From Helopsaltes ochotensis (taxonomy: Eukaryota > Chordata > Aves > Passeriformes > Locustellidae), in NCBI GenBank assembly GCA_013400155.1, contig VXBM01001942.1, forward strand, positions 35,706-99,705: DNA of 64,000 bases. The letters are read 5' to 3'. The position numbers and the translations under genes are program-made. The notes below the pieces were generated by a model that saw only the letters and a program-made list of their open reading frames with translations, was not told where the DNA came from and did not search any database. The number at the start of each line of letters is the position of its first letter. Positions within the stretch are counted from its first letter, which is position 1. Below, in pieces: positions 37,094 to 50,606 of the stretch.

Positions 37094-39183
37094 GTATATT
37101 ATAATAGAGTATTTCTTCTTGAATGTCAAAAAACTGTCTGCTCTGCAATCCCTGTGCATTTCCTTTCCTCTTAAAAATGAAGAATTCTTGTCATCAAACC
37201 ACATTTAATTTTGCATGAGTATCCTGTCTTTTTTTGTCGAAAAGCTTTTTTCTGTCTCAGTGCTCAGCCGTGGTTATTGTCTTTGCCTTCTTTGAAATAA
37301 GGGGAACGTTCCAGTGATGAGTAATTAAACCAGTAGTGTTTTATTACCTGTACCTTTAAATTGTAACATTTTTGGGGTGTATGGTATACAGTCACATGAA
37401 CATCTCTCTTTCAGAGGCCTGTTATTTATATAGTTTCTCTGCATGTGCTTGATCTGCAGGCTCACAACTTCGTACTGTGGTCCCTTTCCTTTTCTGCCAT
37501 ACTTGCTATTTGTGGAAACTTCACTTGAGCAGGTTCAGTTGCTCCCTCAGGAATGGAGCAGCATCCCTCTTTTGTGCAATGACCATCTGATCCAGTTGCT
37601 GCTCTGTAAAAGGAACATAATAAAAATAAATAAATAAAATCCTGTCGATTATATGTGCTAGTTTAAATCAAATATCTGCATTGCTTTTAACATACTGGTA
37701 TGACTTTGTCTTCTATGCCCATATATTTGTTGTTTTTCTTAGAGAAATTATAAGCTTCCTTTCTCTTTGTGTAGGACGCACATCAGGCTTACTCAACTGT
37801 CAAATTAATGGTTACTGAGTAAATCCACCTGTATATAAAATTGGATTGGTATTTAGTAGTTCCAAGAGCATGAAAATCAGTTGTGGAATGATAATTTCCA
37901 CTTATGCAGTGTTTTTCATCTTCAGACAACAAGATGTATTTCTGCAGCATTTTGCTTTTTGCATGAGCAACCAAAGATCTGTCTTGTATGGATGATGGCT
38001 GGAATTGCATGACACGTTACATGACAGAGAATGACAATTTTTTCTCGATGTTTTGATGAACATGGTGTCTTAAGAAATACCATTTGTTCTTTCATTGCTC
38101 ACAAGAGCCAATGGGAAGCCTCAATTTCTAAGGAATTAGCTCACTATATTAAAAATTAACACCATATTAAATCTTAACACAGCAAATTTCATGATACTTG
38201 CATTTTCTGGTTCTGTGCAAAATACTCTTATGATTCTCCTGGGATTCAGTGTTCAGATTTCAAGAATCTGAACTCCAGGCTTAAATATAAGTCTGATGCA
38301 TCAGGACAAAGCAAACACAGAACAGGAGCATAAGAACAAAGGATACCTGAGGCATAACAAAAGCCTTACACTCGTTACCCTATGGTTGTTGCTATGATAC
38401 TACTTGCCTCTAAGTTTGTTATCTGTTGTAAGATACTGCAGGGGAGTAAAAAATGCCAGAAAGAGAAGAAGAGAATTTAGAAGAGAATTTATTAAGTAGT
38501 TTATATGTTTTCTCTGATTAGTAAACCCACAGATGATGTTCATAAAATACCTTAAACTATTTCAGTAGCGAAGTGACAGAGATATAGATATATAGATTGA
38601 AGGCTTACACTGTTTGAATTGTAAGAAGTCCTGTCACTTATATGGCTAGGTAATTTCTATTATCTCAGGAGAGTATATATAAATTCTTATACCTTTTAGT
38701 GAAAAGTAATGTTTAATTATCTTCATTAGCAATTGTTTTCATAGCAGGAGATGTGAAAGAAAAGATCCTTAGAATCACTTCTGGCTAGAAAACAACATAT
38801 GATGCAAGGTGGCTAAAATGAACCTATAAGAGGCAAGTTTATATTCTAAAGCTGGATAAATAGAAAGGTCACACATAATTTCCATCCTAGCATGATACTA
38901 GAATATATTTATTCTTGTCACCTTATTAAGCATAGTGTATGATAATACTTGGAAGTTAAAACTGTTCTAATTGAAGTAAAGGAACAAACTCCATTTAGAC
39001 CAGCAAGAAGAAGGATTTAAAAGGTGCAAGCTGTTTTCACAGAGTTGCCATCTCCTATCTGAAAACCTCAAAGGCACTTGTATGCAGTGTGTGTGTTTGA
39101 CTTTATGTCTCAACGCTATGAAGCTTCACCTCTTGTCAATGAAAACTGACGTCAGTGAACTAATTGGCTCCTCTCGTGCGTAG
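37094..39183 (+). other. METTL15: METTL15 intron (2.1 kb)
   Basis: GT at 37,094-37,095 and AG at 39,182-39,183. AT-rich unique sequence with no recognised repeat longer than a few tens of bases. Confidence 0.9.
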
Positions 39184-39362
39184 GTACCCTGACATGCCCA
39201 CTGCTGCTGATGTTGTGAATGCTTTAGATCAACAGGCGCTTGCGTCCATCCTGAGAACATACGGGGAGGAGAGGCACGCTAAGAAAATCGCTTCAGCCAT
39301 CGTCCAGGCACGCAGCATATACCCCATCACCAGAACCCAGCAGCTTGCAAGCATTGTTGCAG
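39184..39362 (+). CDS. METTL15: METTL15 internal coding exon
   Basis: Continues METTL15 in frame: the split Arg codon AG|G is completed at 39,184 and the product reads YPDMPTAADVVNALDQ, then RTYGEERHAKKIASAIVQAR, then a TRTQQLASIVA block. These correspond to the helical region of RsmH proteins inserted in the methyltransferase fold (the YGEE...A..IV..R block and the T..L...V block), which helps bind rRNA and shape the active site. The acceptor is GTGCGTAG at 39,176-39,183, with a short pyrimidine tract and two CpGs. The donor GCAG|GTACCC follows 39,362. The exon is 179 nt and ends with one base of a Gly codon (G|GT) finished by the next exon. The intron before it is 2,090 bp and the one after it 6,646 bp. 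The match to METTL15 is unmistakable by motif and by phase agreement on both sides. Confidence 0.96.
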
Positions 39363-42300
39363 GTACCCTCATTAATTCTTCACAACGGCTGCTGAGGAGA
39401 AAAAAATATTAATCCCCAAAGTCCCAGAGGGATCTATTTGTATTTAAAATCATGCAGGATCTAATCCTGCCTGTTCTGCTCTGATGTCAGATCTCTTCTT
39501 TTTTTTTTTTAAGCTCCCATTTTTTGTATTGTAGTTTGACGATTAGTTTAATAATAGATCTAAAATGAAGTGATTTATCATTTTGTCAACCAAGTTGAAC
39601 CACGGAATGACAGTAGCCTTGGGTATTCTTTATCCTGGCTATTGATCCTGGCTACTTTCAAATATCAGATATGTCATATCTGTCTTAGTTTTAAATTTCT
39701 GCATTTTAGTATTTTTAGAGGAGGTGCCATGGCAGTTTCCAATTATGAGTAAAATCAGATAATTTCTGTCTTTTTAAAGAATCAGGAAGCACAAAGTGAT
39801 ACATGGCTTGCTTCACTTTTTGCATGCCAACTAGATCAGCCTGAAGAGACTGTTGAAACACTTCATCTTCCTTGCTTCTCACTGTAAACAACTTGAAGAA
39901 AATGCAGTTAGACAGGAACTGTGCTTGCATCAAGAACCTTTATGTTTGTGTTATCAAGTAAAAATTTTTAAAGAAGAATATGAGAATATAATCCTTTTCA
40001 TTAACATAATATATAGCATTAGTATGCTTTTATTTGTTTTAACCAAATGATGAAAGTCACTACATTTTGTCATGAATAATTCTAAACTGCTGATTTTGAA
40101 TATAGACCTTTAAAATTCTAATCCAAATTTTAATTTCATTTGCTAAAGAACAGTATAAAGTATTTTATCAGTATCCTGGAGAGTATTAAAAATGTATGGT
40201 AGTCTTAAAAATTTGTATTACTTAAACTGGAAGTCTAAGGCACTTAAGTTTAATGATGGAGAAATTAAAAGGTTTGGATTTGTAGAAGTCAGGATAATTT
40301 AGAAAAATGTCCAGTCAACCAAGGCCTGAAGTTCAGCTGATACAATAAAATGACCTAAAGTTGCTGCTTGCTGTTGTAAGCCCCTGCTGTGAATACAGTG
40401 AATATAAGCAACCTTAAAAAATAAAAAATCAAAGAGATAAAGTAGTATGTGACTTTTATAAGACTTACATTTTTAATACCATCATTAGCAATATCCTGAA
40501 ATAATAATTTTGGGCTTTGTCATTTATATTTCATGCTTTTTGGAAAACTGTTGATTAAGACAGTGTACCACTACTGAGTTTAACACAGTGATACAATTGC
40601 TTCAAAGATAAAACATGTTATGTGTTGTAGACAAGCAACTTCAGTAATTCTGAAATAATTTTGTGCCATAGCTTAAACTAAGGAAATGAAAATACTAGTT
40701 TATAAAAGACAGTGATTGAAGATCCCTTCATGATTAATGTGCTGCATGTGAGTCATCAGTTAATGGTCACTTTCTGTGACAATGAGAAGGATTTTTTTGT
40801 TCTCACTTTAAATTCTCTGCTATGTTTGAAGAGCTTCTTGATCTACGAGTCAGGTGTGCATCAGGTAGTGTACATGTCAAAAACAATGAATCCAGCACAC
40901 ATCTTCCGAGACAATAACTATGTATGTTTTGTGTGCTTTTTTTTTGGAGTACACAAGTATTTATAACAATTTTGAGCTGTTACACTGATCCCTGTTTGCA
41001 TAAAACTTCTTTCAATTTTAAATTGATTTATCCAGTAAGGAAGTGCTATGGTGGATCCTATAGGTTTTTGAACTGATTAAGAACACCTTAAGGAGATTTT
41101 TCTTAATTGTGATATATTTTGATTCATTTATCGTCTATCTTTATATATATTCTTACATGAAATTATATTGGTGAGGTTATTGGGATAAGCCAGAGCTAAA
41201 GTGCCAGAGACCACAGGTACAGGAACCTCTTGATGGCACAGCCCAAAAAGCACTGATTAATTCAGGGTTTTACCAGAGTAGGTTTTATGACCTATTAGTT
41301 AAATGCTATGTCCTTTAAAAAAAAATTAATTAAAAAAATAAAATCTTGCATTTTAGATTTTGCAGGTTCTTTGCAAGCCTGATTATCTTCCAGAGCAGAG
41401 TCATTATTTTTGCCTAGTATGGGAACCAGAACACAAGCAAAAGAATCTAGCCAATGAAGCTGGGTGTCAGTATCTGAGAATATATGTAGTGTCCGTATTT
41501 CATTCTCCTCTTACTAATTACTTTGGCATCAGATTTTCTAGAGCTCCCAAGTTTTATCTTAAGGTCCAGCTGATAACCAGAATCACAGTGAATCTAGATT
41601 TGGACTAACCTGAACTTGGAAAATTTAATTACTTTTTGTAGAATGCTGGACTTCTGGTCTTTCCTACCACCACCCAAAGGGTTAGGACATGCATTGCAGT
41701 TCCAAATTGATTGGGAGATAAAAGTGAAGGATGTAGTTTAAAAAAAAACGAAGGAAACAAAACAGCATTAAAAAATTGTCTTTCTCTTTGTGTTTATAAA
41801 TATTATCCAAAAGGCTTCTGATCTGTTTAAATAAGATCTCTATGGGCTATGGAATCTGAAGTAGGAGGAGTTTTCCGTTCAGTCAGAACAGCATCTCTTC
41901 CTGAAGCACAGCTGAACTCTTCTCACTGCTTATAATTTCCATGGAGCTATTTGCAACATTGTATGCTCTGTAAATACTAAAAATCAGTAGTCCTCAACTG
42001 AAGGGCTGTGAATAGATGTGTGAAAGTTGATTAAGAAGTACTTCCTAATGTCTTTTGTTGTACCTCATTGAGTTGTTTGGAAACAATACGTCTAACTGCA
42101 TGTGCAGGAAAACTCATTAAAATGGTGAAAATTTTAGAATGTAATTTTCACCTGCTTTTCCTGGACAACTTATGGTCTATTTCGATTTCTTTTCAGGGGA
42201 AATATACCTTTTTATCTATTAATTTTTGTTTAAAATCTATTTTTTTCTCAGCATTATTTAAATACATAATCTATTAACAGACAATTTTGAGATCATGTAG

Positions 42301-45300
42301 TCATTTGGCTTTAACTTGAAAGGAGTTGATGATGACATGTTAAAGAAATTTAAAAGGTTTAAAAAGAACTTCAATCGGTAAAGTCAGTTTCATTCAAACT
42401 GGTTCACTTTTATAGATTTTAATTATCAGTTTGGAATTTGTAATACTGCCTGAATTTCAGATGGGTGAGAATTAACACTGTACTGAGGGAGCCTAGACAA
42501 AAGGACATTAGTTGCGTCACAGAAACTTATTAAATGCAGTGCTAATTCAACAGACTAATTCCTGCAAACAGGTGCATGATCTGAATTAATTTTTAAACTC
42601 TCCCACACTATTACACTCTGGGGACTTTAATAGTTCATATTGACAGGCACAGCACATTGCTAATTTCATTCACAAGCTTTTAAAATTTCTACACATTTCA
42701 ACATGTGAAATATGATTTTTTTAAAGTGTAAGTATCACCAGGACATCCTAAAACTAAAAATGGTTATTTCTCTCACTGGGATTTCAGACCATTCATCTAG
42801 CCAGAAGCATGGTGCTTTTATGAATGAAATCAATTTTACCAGCTTCCCATACAATTTTTTTTAAAATGCTTTTGTACATTGAACAACCGATTACCCGGAA
42901 GGATTTTCTTTAAGTGTCTTGGTAACTGGAGGGGCCTGTGTGAGAAGTGATCTGCCTGAGCAGAAAGCACAAAAACTAAACTAGAGGAGTAAGAGTGATA
43001 GGAGAATTTTTCACCCTTGGAACACAGATCAGAATCTATTGCCCTTACTAAAAAGCTGAAGGCCAGTCTGACAGAAATAACTACCAGAGTTTACATTTAT
43101 TAGTTAATCCCACTCTTTGACAATAGACCAGTAAGTCTTTGAACATGTAAACAGTTTGATTTTGTTTTCAGTCTGGGAGGTTTTGGTTGCATAATACTGC
43201 AATTTCTTTACTAATTTCCTGAATATTAGTATTCTGTGCTTTATTATAGGACCTGCAGTGTACTTTGTGTGTGTTCAGTTGAGGCATATTAGGTTGTATC
43301 ATACTTACAGAATATATCTGGGCTTCAATTAATTTTTCTTCAATGTTTGATAAATTATTCATAGTAATAAATTAATGTCACAGTTAATTGTCACAGAAGG
43401 TTATTGTAGGAAGAAACTGCACTCAAAAGCCATGGCAGGGTAAGTGGGAGAACCTTCCAAAGACTTGTTAGTGTCCTAGTTGTGCTAATAGCCTCGGTGT
43501 CATTGTAGTTTTATTTATCTATTCAGTATTGCAATTGCAAAATATCAGTGTTCACGATCAGACCAATGAAAATCTGCCCAGATATCAGCATACTATATCC
43601 ATTTACATTTTTACAAAGTCTTTTTAATTTGAATTTAGGTTCAGAGAATGGTTTGGGTTGGAAGGGACCCTAAAGACCCTCCAGTTTGAACTACCCTGTC
43701 ATGGACAGGGACACCTTCCACTAGACCAAGTTGCTCAAAGCCTCCTCCAGCCTGGCCTTGAACATTTGCAGGAGTGGGGAATCTGGAGCTTCTCTGACTA
43801 ATCTGTTCCAGTGCCTCGCCACCCTCAAAGGGGAGAATTTCTTCTGACCTCTAATGTAATTCATTCAATAGTTCTGAGCATTCCACTAGTGTTTGTAGTT
43901 GTTACTTGACCTTTAAAGAAAGTTGTGTTTATTTTGCCTAGCACAACCTTCCTTTGTGTTATGCATTAAGAGACAGTTTTCATCATACACAACTGGCACT
44001 CAGTGGCTGTTCTAAGGGTTCCATTTTCAAAGAATCTATTTATAGGTATGTAAAGAAATATGGAAACAGATACCATGCCAGTTAGTACAAGCTTGGTGTC
44101 AGTTTCTTGGGATATCTTATGTTCTGTGATTTTTTAGTTCTTTTAATTGAGGTCTCTCATCAAAATGAGCTTTATGACTTCTACAGTAAGAGTATACATT
44201 CTTTTTATGATTCATAGTAAATAAGGTTATATATTCTCAAGGACAGAAATTATATTAACTAGCTAGCATAACTTTTTCTAGAGTTTGGAAATGATGAAGA
44301 AGCCTAGCTCCTGCTGGCTACATCTATTTACTCTGCTTTGTGGTTCAGCTTCAAGCCACAAATTCCCGTGCAGTCGTTCATTGGGAAAAGTCAATCCTGT
44401 TGCCACTTTCTGTCTTGCAGGATTCAGATTATAAGGATTGGAAGCAGCCACAGCTACAGTGGGTCTCTTCAGTGAATTTAGGAGCTGTTAGCTTTGGAGA
44501 TCAGAGGAGGTAGGGAAGGTAGTTAGGAAAATCAATTATGCAGAAATATATCTTAGGGACATAGCATATATGGTAACAGCTTTATTAGTAATGACTGAAA
44601 TTTAAAATCCCATTATTTTCCTCTATCTTTGCTGAACACTGAGATTGCTTCTGTATTTGTGAAACATTTTGTGAACACTTAGGCTTTTTGACATACGTAA
44701 AATCTTACCTTTAAAGCTCTCAAGAATTCTATTAATTTTTCTGTGCAGGCATATTATGGGTCAGGATATCTCCATTAATCTTTTTTCAATCACCCATGCA
44801 AATTTGAATTTAGACAACTAGTTTCAGAGGTACAGTATTCCCCTCTTTTACTTCAACCATAAATTACTTGATTATGAACTCCGTTTACTTCAAACTCTTT
44901 GATTCATTATATTGGAGCTTAGCACTGACATGAAATTAGGGCATTCTAATACATACATACCAATTGTATTGCCTCTTGTTTAGAAAAATAATTGTCCAGT
45001 TATGTGCTAACATTATTTATTCAATTTATCTTTACCAGACTCCTGTGGTCACTTATGTAGTAGATTATAAATTTACTCAGATTTCACAGATCTTACAAGA
45101 TTCTTGCACTTTAGTCCCTCTGATCCATCAAATCAGGCTTCTCTAGATTTTTGTTCTTTATCCATGTAATGAAAGTTCAAGCCTAAAATACATTAATATT
45201 GATATATTTAAATTTTCTATCAAAATTTCAGTCTCTACAAAAACTTGTTTGACTCATAAGAATTTTGGAGAAAGGAAGAGGGAGTTTTGTGCATCTAATA

Positions 45301-46008
45301 AAAAACATTTAATCTGGTGATTTTAGGTCTGAAAAACCTTGACACATTCTGCTGTGTAGGTGAAAACACATCAGTATCAGCTGCATTTTCTAAATTTCTC
45401 AAGGTATTTTTGTGAACATTTGAGAAAACACAGGTGTAGCATTCAACAATTGCTATTCCCAAACAAGGAAAACCTCTTTTAAACTTCAAGTAATCCATTG
45501 AAAGATAGTTATTATCAGTTAGACATTGTCTTCAGTTATCTCTGCATGTGAAGAAATGCAGTTATCTGGAAGGTAGCTGTTAAAATTGTGTCCATTGTAC
45601 ATTATTTTTTTTCCTTAAAAGCATAACACAACTGCATATACCAAACTGACATTGATTACATTGAGCTGTAAGGTGAGACTTATCTATCCTATCTTTTTTT
45701 TCGTTATCTTGACTTCAGCCATTATTTTTAGTTTAAATTGTGATTTTGATTTGTAAACTTTGAAGAAAGAATTTCTTTAAAAGATTCTAGGGAAAAAAAC
45801 CCAACACCTAACCACAAACCATCTTAGTTTAATAGGTTTTACATTCAGAGATGTGAATTCAAAATATAAGATATATTACAAAGAAGGAAGCTCCACTACT
45901 CAAGGTTCAGTTTTGACTATGCTTTCCTTTAAAGTCATCTTGCATGAGTGGATGTCAAGATGTAGAAATATTAGGTTATTAACATGCATCTTTTAAAATG
46001 TATGACAG
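39363..46008 (+). other. METTL15: METTL15 intron (6.6 kb)
   Basis: GT at 39,363-39,364 and AG at 46,007-46,008. Mostly unique AT-rich sequence, with one antisense CR1 fragment near 43.64-43.86 kb and an exon-like stretch at 44,421-44,509 that is discussed under findings. Confidence 0.9.
43640..43859 (-). mobile_element. CR1 3' fragment, antisense
   Basis: AGAATGGTTTGGGTTGGAAG, CATGGACAGGGACACCTTCC, GCCTCCTCCAGCCTGGCCTT and CTGTTCCAGTGCCTCGCCAC in order: the complement of a well-conserved CR1 3' end. It sits in the last METTL15 intron. Confidence 0.95.
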
Positions 46009-46454
46009 GTGCTTTTCCAGCATCAGCACTCTATGCACGAAAGGACTTGCTTCAGAGACCTGCTCATGTTGCTACCAAAACCTTTCAAGGCCTGAGAATA
46101 TTTGTAAATGATGAGCTCCATGAACTCTTCATAGGACTGAAGACAGCTGAGAAGTTTCTAAAACCTGGAGGTCGCCTTGTAGCCCTCTCCTTTCATTCAC
46201 TAGAGGATCGTATTATCAAACGTTTTCTTCATGGAATTGACATGACAGAAAAGTACAATCTTGGCTCAAAGCAGAAGATAAGACAGGCTCTGAAAAATTC
46301 TTCCAAAGGAGAAGATACGCAAGAATCTCCCTGTGGAAAGTCCAGCTCAAAGTGGATTTTTATACAGAAAAAAGTTCTCACACCCCAGGCCAAGGATATT
46401 CAAACAAACCCAAGAGGAAGGTCAGCCAAACTAAGAGCTGCTATTAAACTCTAA
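46009..46454 (+). CDS. METTL15: METTL15 terminal coding exon with stop codon
   Basis: Completes the Gly codon left by the previous exon and encodes the last 147 residues of METTL15, followed by TAA at 46,452-46,454. Signatures in order: GAFPASALYARKD; KTFQGLRIFVNDELHEL (family RTFQALRI.VN.EL); LKPGGRLVALSFHSLEDR, the C-terminal SAM-fold block that is nearly invariant in RsmH; a variable Lys/Ser-rich stretch at about 46,261-46,360; and the C-terminal NPRGRSAKLRAAIKL block (family NPR.RSAKLR..EK). The acceptor is TATGACAG at 46,001-46,008, with a poor pyrimidine tract. With the two upstream exons this gives about 271 residues, against about 407 for the human protein as I recall it, so roughly 135 N-terminal residues are outside the window. 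No stop, frameshift or lost splice site was seen in the three exons, so the gene looks functional. Confidence 0.97.
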
Positions 46455-46565
46455 ACCAAAATACATGATTATATGATTGTATAATTTCCTTAAATTCTAC
46501 TTTCCAGAATGCTAACTGGACAGATAGTATCAAACAGAAAAATAAAATGAAGGCTGTTAGAAAAC
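46455..46565 (+). promoter_or_regulatory. METTL15: METTL15 3' UTR with poly(A) signal
   Basis: After the stop codon a short AT-rich stretch leads to a canonical AATAAA at 46,541-46,546. A T/G-rich stretch at about 46,568-46,590 fits the downstream element, which puts cleavage near 46,560-46,567. Other AATAAA hexamers lie further on (for example near 47,072), so a longer 3' UTR isoform is possible. Confidence 0.7.
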
Positions 46566-48689
46566 ATTTCTACCTTTGTGCTTCTTTTTGATTAAGAAGT
46601 AGTATAGAGTTTGAAAATGCAAAGTAAATGCATGTAAGTGGGTGTCACTAATTGTACAAAAAACCCCTCTTTTTTTAAAAGAGCATCGAACACCAAGTTT
46701 ATAAAAATTGTACGTTTAATGTATTTGTAGTAGTCACTTTAGATTAATTTCAAAATCCTGACATTAACAGTCTAAATTCAGTATCTCATTGAGCAATATG
46801 TTTATGGGGGTGGATTTCACACACCTAAGTCAGATGTCTGGTTCAGTGTAGAGTAAATTTAAACTAGCCTAGGAATTCTTGATATATCAATCTCTGTATC
46901 CCAGCTAACTTGTTGCATGATTGCCTATGGGACAAGAACTAGTTCCAAAATAAAGTGACTTCAGTATTCCATGTTCTATCCAGGAATTTGTAAATGGACT
47001 CTTACCGTTTTTAAGATAAGTATTTACGTCTGAGTGATCACCCGGTTGTTTGATGATTAATAATCGTAAATAATAAATGTATCTTGGGGGAAAAAAGGGT
47101 TCTTAAAAAACCACTGTTGGCACTTGTACACTACATTAAAGCACCCAGATTTGTACTTAATCGTCTGAATTTCTTCCTGCTACCATAACTTCTGTTCATA
47201 GATCCCCTATAACTTTTAGATGTTGATGGAATTATAATTAACCCATGAAAAACCGGTATTGAGGATCTTATCCTTTGCTGGTGATCGTTCATTAAGAGGT
47301 AAGTATTAAATTATTTTAGGAAAGGTCTACTCTTAACACTAGTTGTCTGTTTGGGTGCTATATTAGGTTGTAGAACATTTAACATAATTTTTTTCTTAGT
47401 TACTATGAATTAAATTTAGTTTGGGGTTTATATTTTATCTTTAAAGACCAGTGGATTTCTAGGTTTATATGCTACAAATAAATGGAAAATAGTGTAAGTT
47501 TCAACTTCTTTGACCTCTGACTCATCTCTTCAGGAGAAAGTCTTAATTTAGATAATCAAATTGGTACCAAGATTTCATTTGTAATGTTTGAAACTTGGTT
47601 GGTAAAATAAAAAAAAAATGCAATTTGTGACTCAGCAAAAGGACTACTACACTGGCTTCTGAACAACTGACTGGATCATTCTGACCTTGATTTTTATCAG
47701 GCATTCTCTTTGTGTTGATGTAAATGATTACTTCACGGTAGTTTTTTGGGTCATATTGACACAAGTTGATATTTAGGTTCACTGTCTAATGTACAATATA
47801 GTGAAATAGCTGGATATTGTTCAATTCCTTGGTAAAGGTAAGTCCTATAATGTATTCTTAGATATAGATGATAACATCTATCACTAATCTGAAATAACAG
47901 TTAAATGATGATGGGAATTTTATTCTTTTCTGAAATTTCAATATTTTTCCACTAGCTTCATTATACATGCTGCTTAAATAAAACATTCCACTTCAAATAA
48001 TATTACTTACTCCTGTCATCTTTGAGACAACAGACTGTACCCTAAATAGACATTTTTTGTGCAAACATTAAATATAAATAGCTAAGGTTATTTTTAGCTA
48101 AGATTTGATACTGAAATATATTTCAATTGTAGATTTGAAAATTGTGCCTCCAGAATAGGCTTAGAAGAGTTGTAGTGTCATGCTGTGCATTGTGCAGGGC
48201 ACACTTCAGGGAAAGACCATCCAGTTATAGCAGAATTAGTACCTCAGAAATTATATGAAATCATTAAAAATCCTTATGCTTAAAACAGTGTTTAAATTCC
48301 ACTCTTCTCATACCTAAATTCAAAGGCACAGACTCTTAGGATAATTGAACTACTGTGTACAAGGTTGTGTAAATACCCTCACTCATTTAGGAAAAAGGGC
48401 ATTATTTGCCTTTAAGTTGTTGTTGCACAGCCATTACCGTATATAATTTGTTGAGTTTTTCCCCTTAGAGCGTCTGTTTCTCTCCTCTCAGCGTCTCCTC
48501 ACTTTTGGCTTTAAACCTGACATATGGAGAGTATTAGAATTTTAGCCCCCGCTTGCCTGAAGAAAACCCCTTCTGATTTCCCAGAAAAACCTCTGGTTAT
48601 ATTTGGTGTAAGTTTTCTTGTATCTTTAAGAATTTCACCTAATTTCATTTCATAAAAAATAGGGACCTTTTATACAGATATGTGGTGAT

Positions 48690-48944
48690 AAGACAAAGGG
48701 GAACAGTTTTAACTAAAAGAGGAGAGATGTAAACTAGATGTTAGAAAAGAATTCTTTACTCAGAAAGTGGTGAGGCTCTAGAACAGGGAGGAGCTGTGGC
48801 TGTGCCATCCTGGAGGTGTGCAAGGCCTGGTTGGATGGGGCTCTGAGCATCCTGATCTAGTGGAAGATGTCCGTGCCCATGGCAGGAGGGCGGGGAATAG
48901 ATGATCCTTAAGGTCCCTTCCAACCCAAACCATTCTGTGATTCT
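48690..48944 (+). mobile_element. CR1 3' fragment, sense
   Basis: GACAAAGGGGAACAGTTTTA, then AGATGTAAACTAGATGTTAG, GTCCGTGCCCATGGCAGGAG and CCTTAAGGTCCCTTCCAACC, ending CATTCTGTGATTCT. Same subfamily type as the antisense copy at 43,640. Confidence 0.95.
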
Positions 48945-50327
48945 CTAAGCAACATTTAATTATGTGAAGGGTATTAGACATTTATCTTGCTAGCAGAACA
49001 CATCTACAGAGCACACCTTAAATTTTTCTAATGTGATATATGTGACATATCACTAATATTAACTGGGTTTTTGCCACAATTGAAAATTGTATTTAAGAAG
49101 GAAATGGTATCTGGTGGAAAACGTCTTGCTGAAAACCAAGGCATGCCGTCAGGGTACATGTATCATTTCTAAAAACTTCCATTCAGCCTAAGCAATGTAC
49201 ATTTTAATACAGCTGAGTGCAAGATTATCTAGCAAGAAAGAAAAAAAAAAGATTGTAGACTGTGTTTACATGGAATATGACAATAATATGGTCCTGTACA
49301 CAATGGGAAGAGTGGAAACATCCAATATGTAGAATAATTGTAGAGAATGTCATGTGGTAGTTCTGGAGAAACAGTCGTGCCATATAATATGTGCATGCAG
49401 AGCATGTTGCTGAAGAGTGTATCTTTTCCACTTTAGAAGAGTGGAAAAAAATTTAAAATGATAAAACCCAGCTATAAGGCTATTTGTATGCATTGCAAAC
49501 ATGCTTTCTATTGAATTTACTAAACAATAGGATTTAATTAGTTAATCCAAGTTATTGTAAAAGTTTGTATGCCATCAGAAGTACCTGTCAGGTAAGGAAA
49601 TTTGCATAGATCAATTATTTGAAAAGTAGACACATTTATCCTGTGACTAAGATACTTATAATAAAAAATCAGTATGTTTAAAACATAATTTAACAATATA
49701 AACACAATTGTTTGCATTTACAGCCTATGAGGGTCTCCTGACAATTATTACTTCCCTATTGCTTCCTAAAGAAGAATCAGCTTCATTGTTTCATAATGAA
49801 AATAGTATAAGGAATTAATATCTCTTCAGTTTAGGTTGTTTGGGGCTTTTTACCTTTCACAGTTGAGTATTTTATCAGTAGTCTCGTACAGTCACGTCTG
49901 CCAAGATTACCACTTGACTTGAAAAAAATGAGTTTCTGTAAAGATGTATGGAGGTATTTTGATAGATAGAAGTTGGAAGGAAAGGATTCCTAGTGGAGTA
50001 CAAATGGGAAAATGCTGATTTCAATGAACACTATTAGCAAGTGCCTCTTCCAGTAGCAAGTGTTGTATCAGATATTTTGCATTCTGCTTTCTAGAGTAGC
50101 ATTTCTATGATTATTAATGATTCATATAATTGCTCTCAGATTACTTTTTGTACTGGGGAAGACATGGTATTAATTGGAGAGTTTATGCTCCTAAACAGTT
50201 GTAACAGCAGTGAGAAGAGCTATGCCTTCAGGAAAGGTGATGTGCAGGGGTGGGAGGATTTCAATAAGTCTTAGACACAGATTGTTGGTGATTTGATTAA
50301 TTTAAATTTTAAAATAACTTAGTTGTT

Positions 50328-50606
50328 TTAAATAATCAGTTGTGATTCACTGTTTTTAGTATCACTCTGCAAAAGTACTGGTGAAAAATGAGACAAATTT
50401 GAATAAACAGAAGTAATGAACTCATTAGTCAGTTTTTTGCTCTCCATCTTACTTAACATCTTTCCTCTAGCAACAGTAAGAAAGGGGCTCAGACCTGGTT
50501 TTCTTCTGCTCTTCTCAAGAAAGAGCACTTCAGGAGGTTTAGTATCATTTACATCAGGATTTTGAACAGCATTCAGTGGAGTATGGGAGTCAGTCTTTAT
50601 ATCCAT
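50328..50606 (-). other. Unassigned minus-strand open frame of 92 codons, exon-like
   Basis: I do not recognise this. Read on the minus strand from ATG at 50,604-50,606 it stays open for 92 codons to TAA at 50,328-50,330. The product is hydrophilic and protein-like, rich in Ser/Lys/Asn with few Cys/Trp (for example VNDTKPPEVLFLEKSRR and ARGKMLSKMESKK), unlike most chance frames in this AT-rich DNA. About 45 bases upstream on the same strand is TTTTAACTTACAG, a fair splice acceptor. However, the frame is closed by TGA between that site and the ATG, so it would need its own start, another acceptor, or a frameshift. It could be a terminal exon of an unknown gene, a pseudogene piece, or chance. 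Confidence 0.25.
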
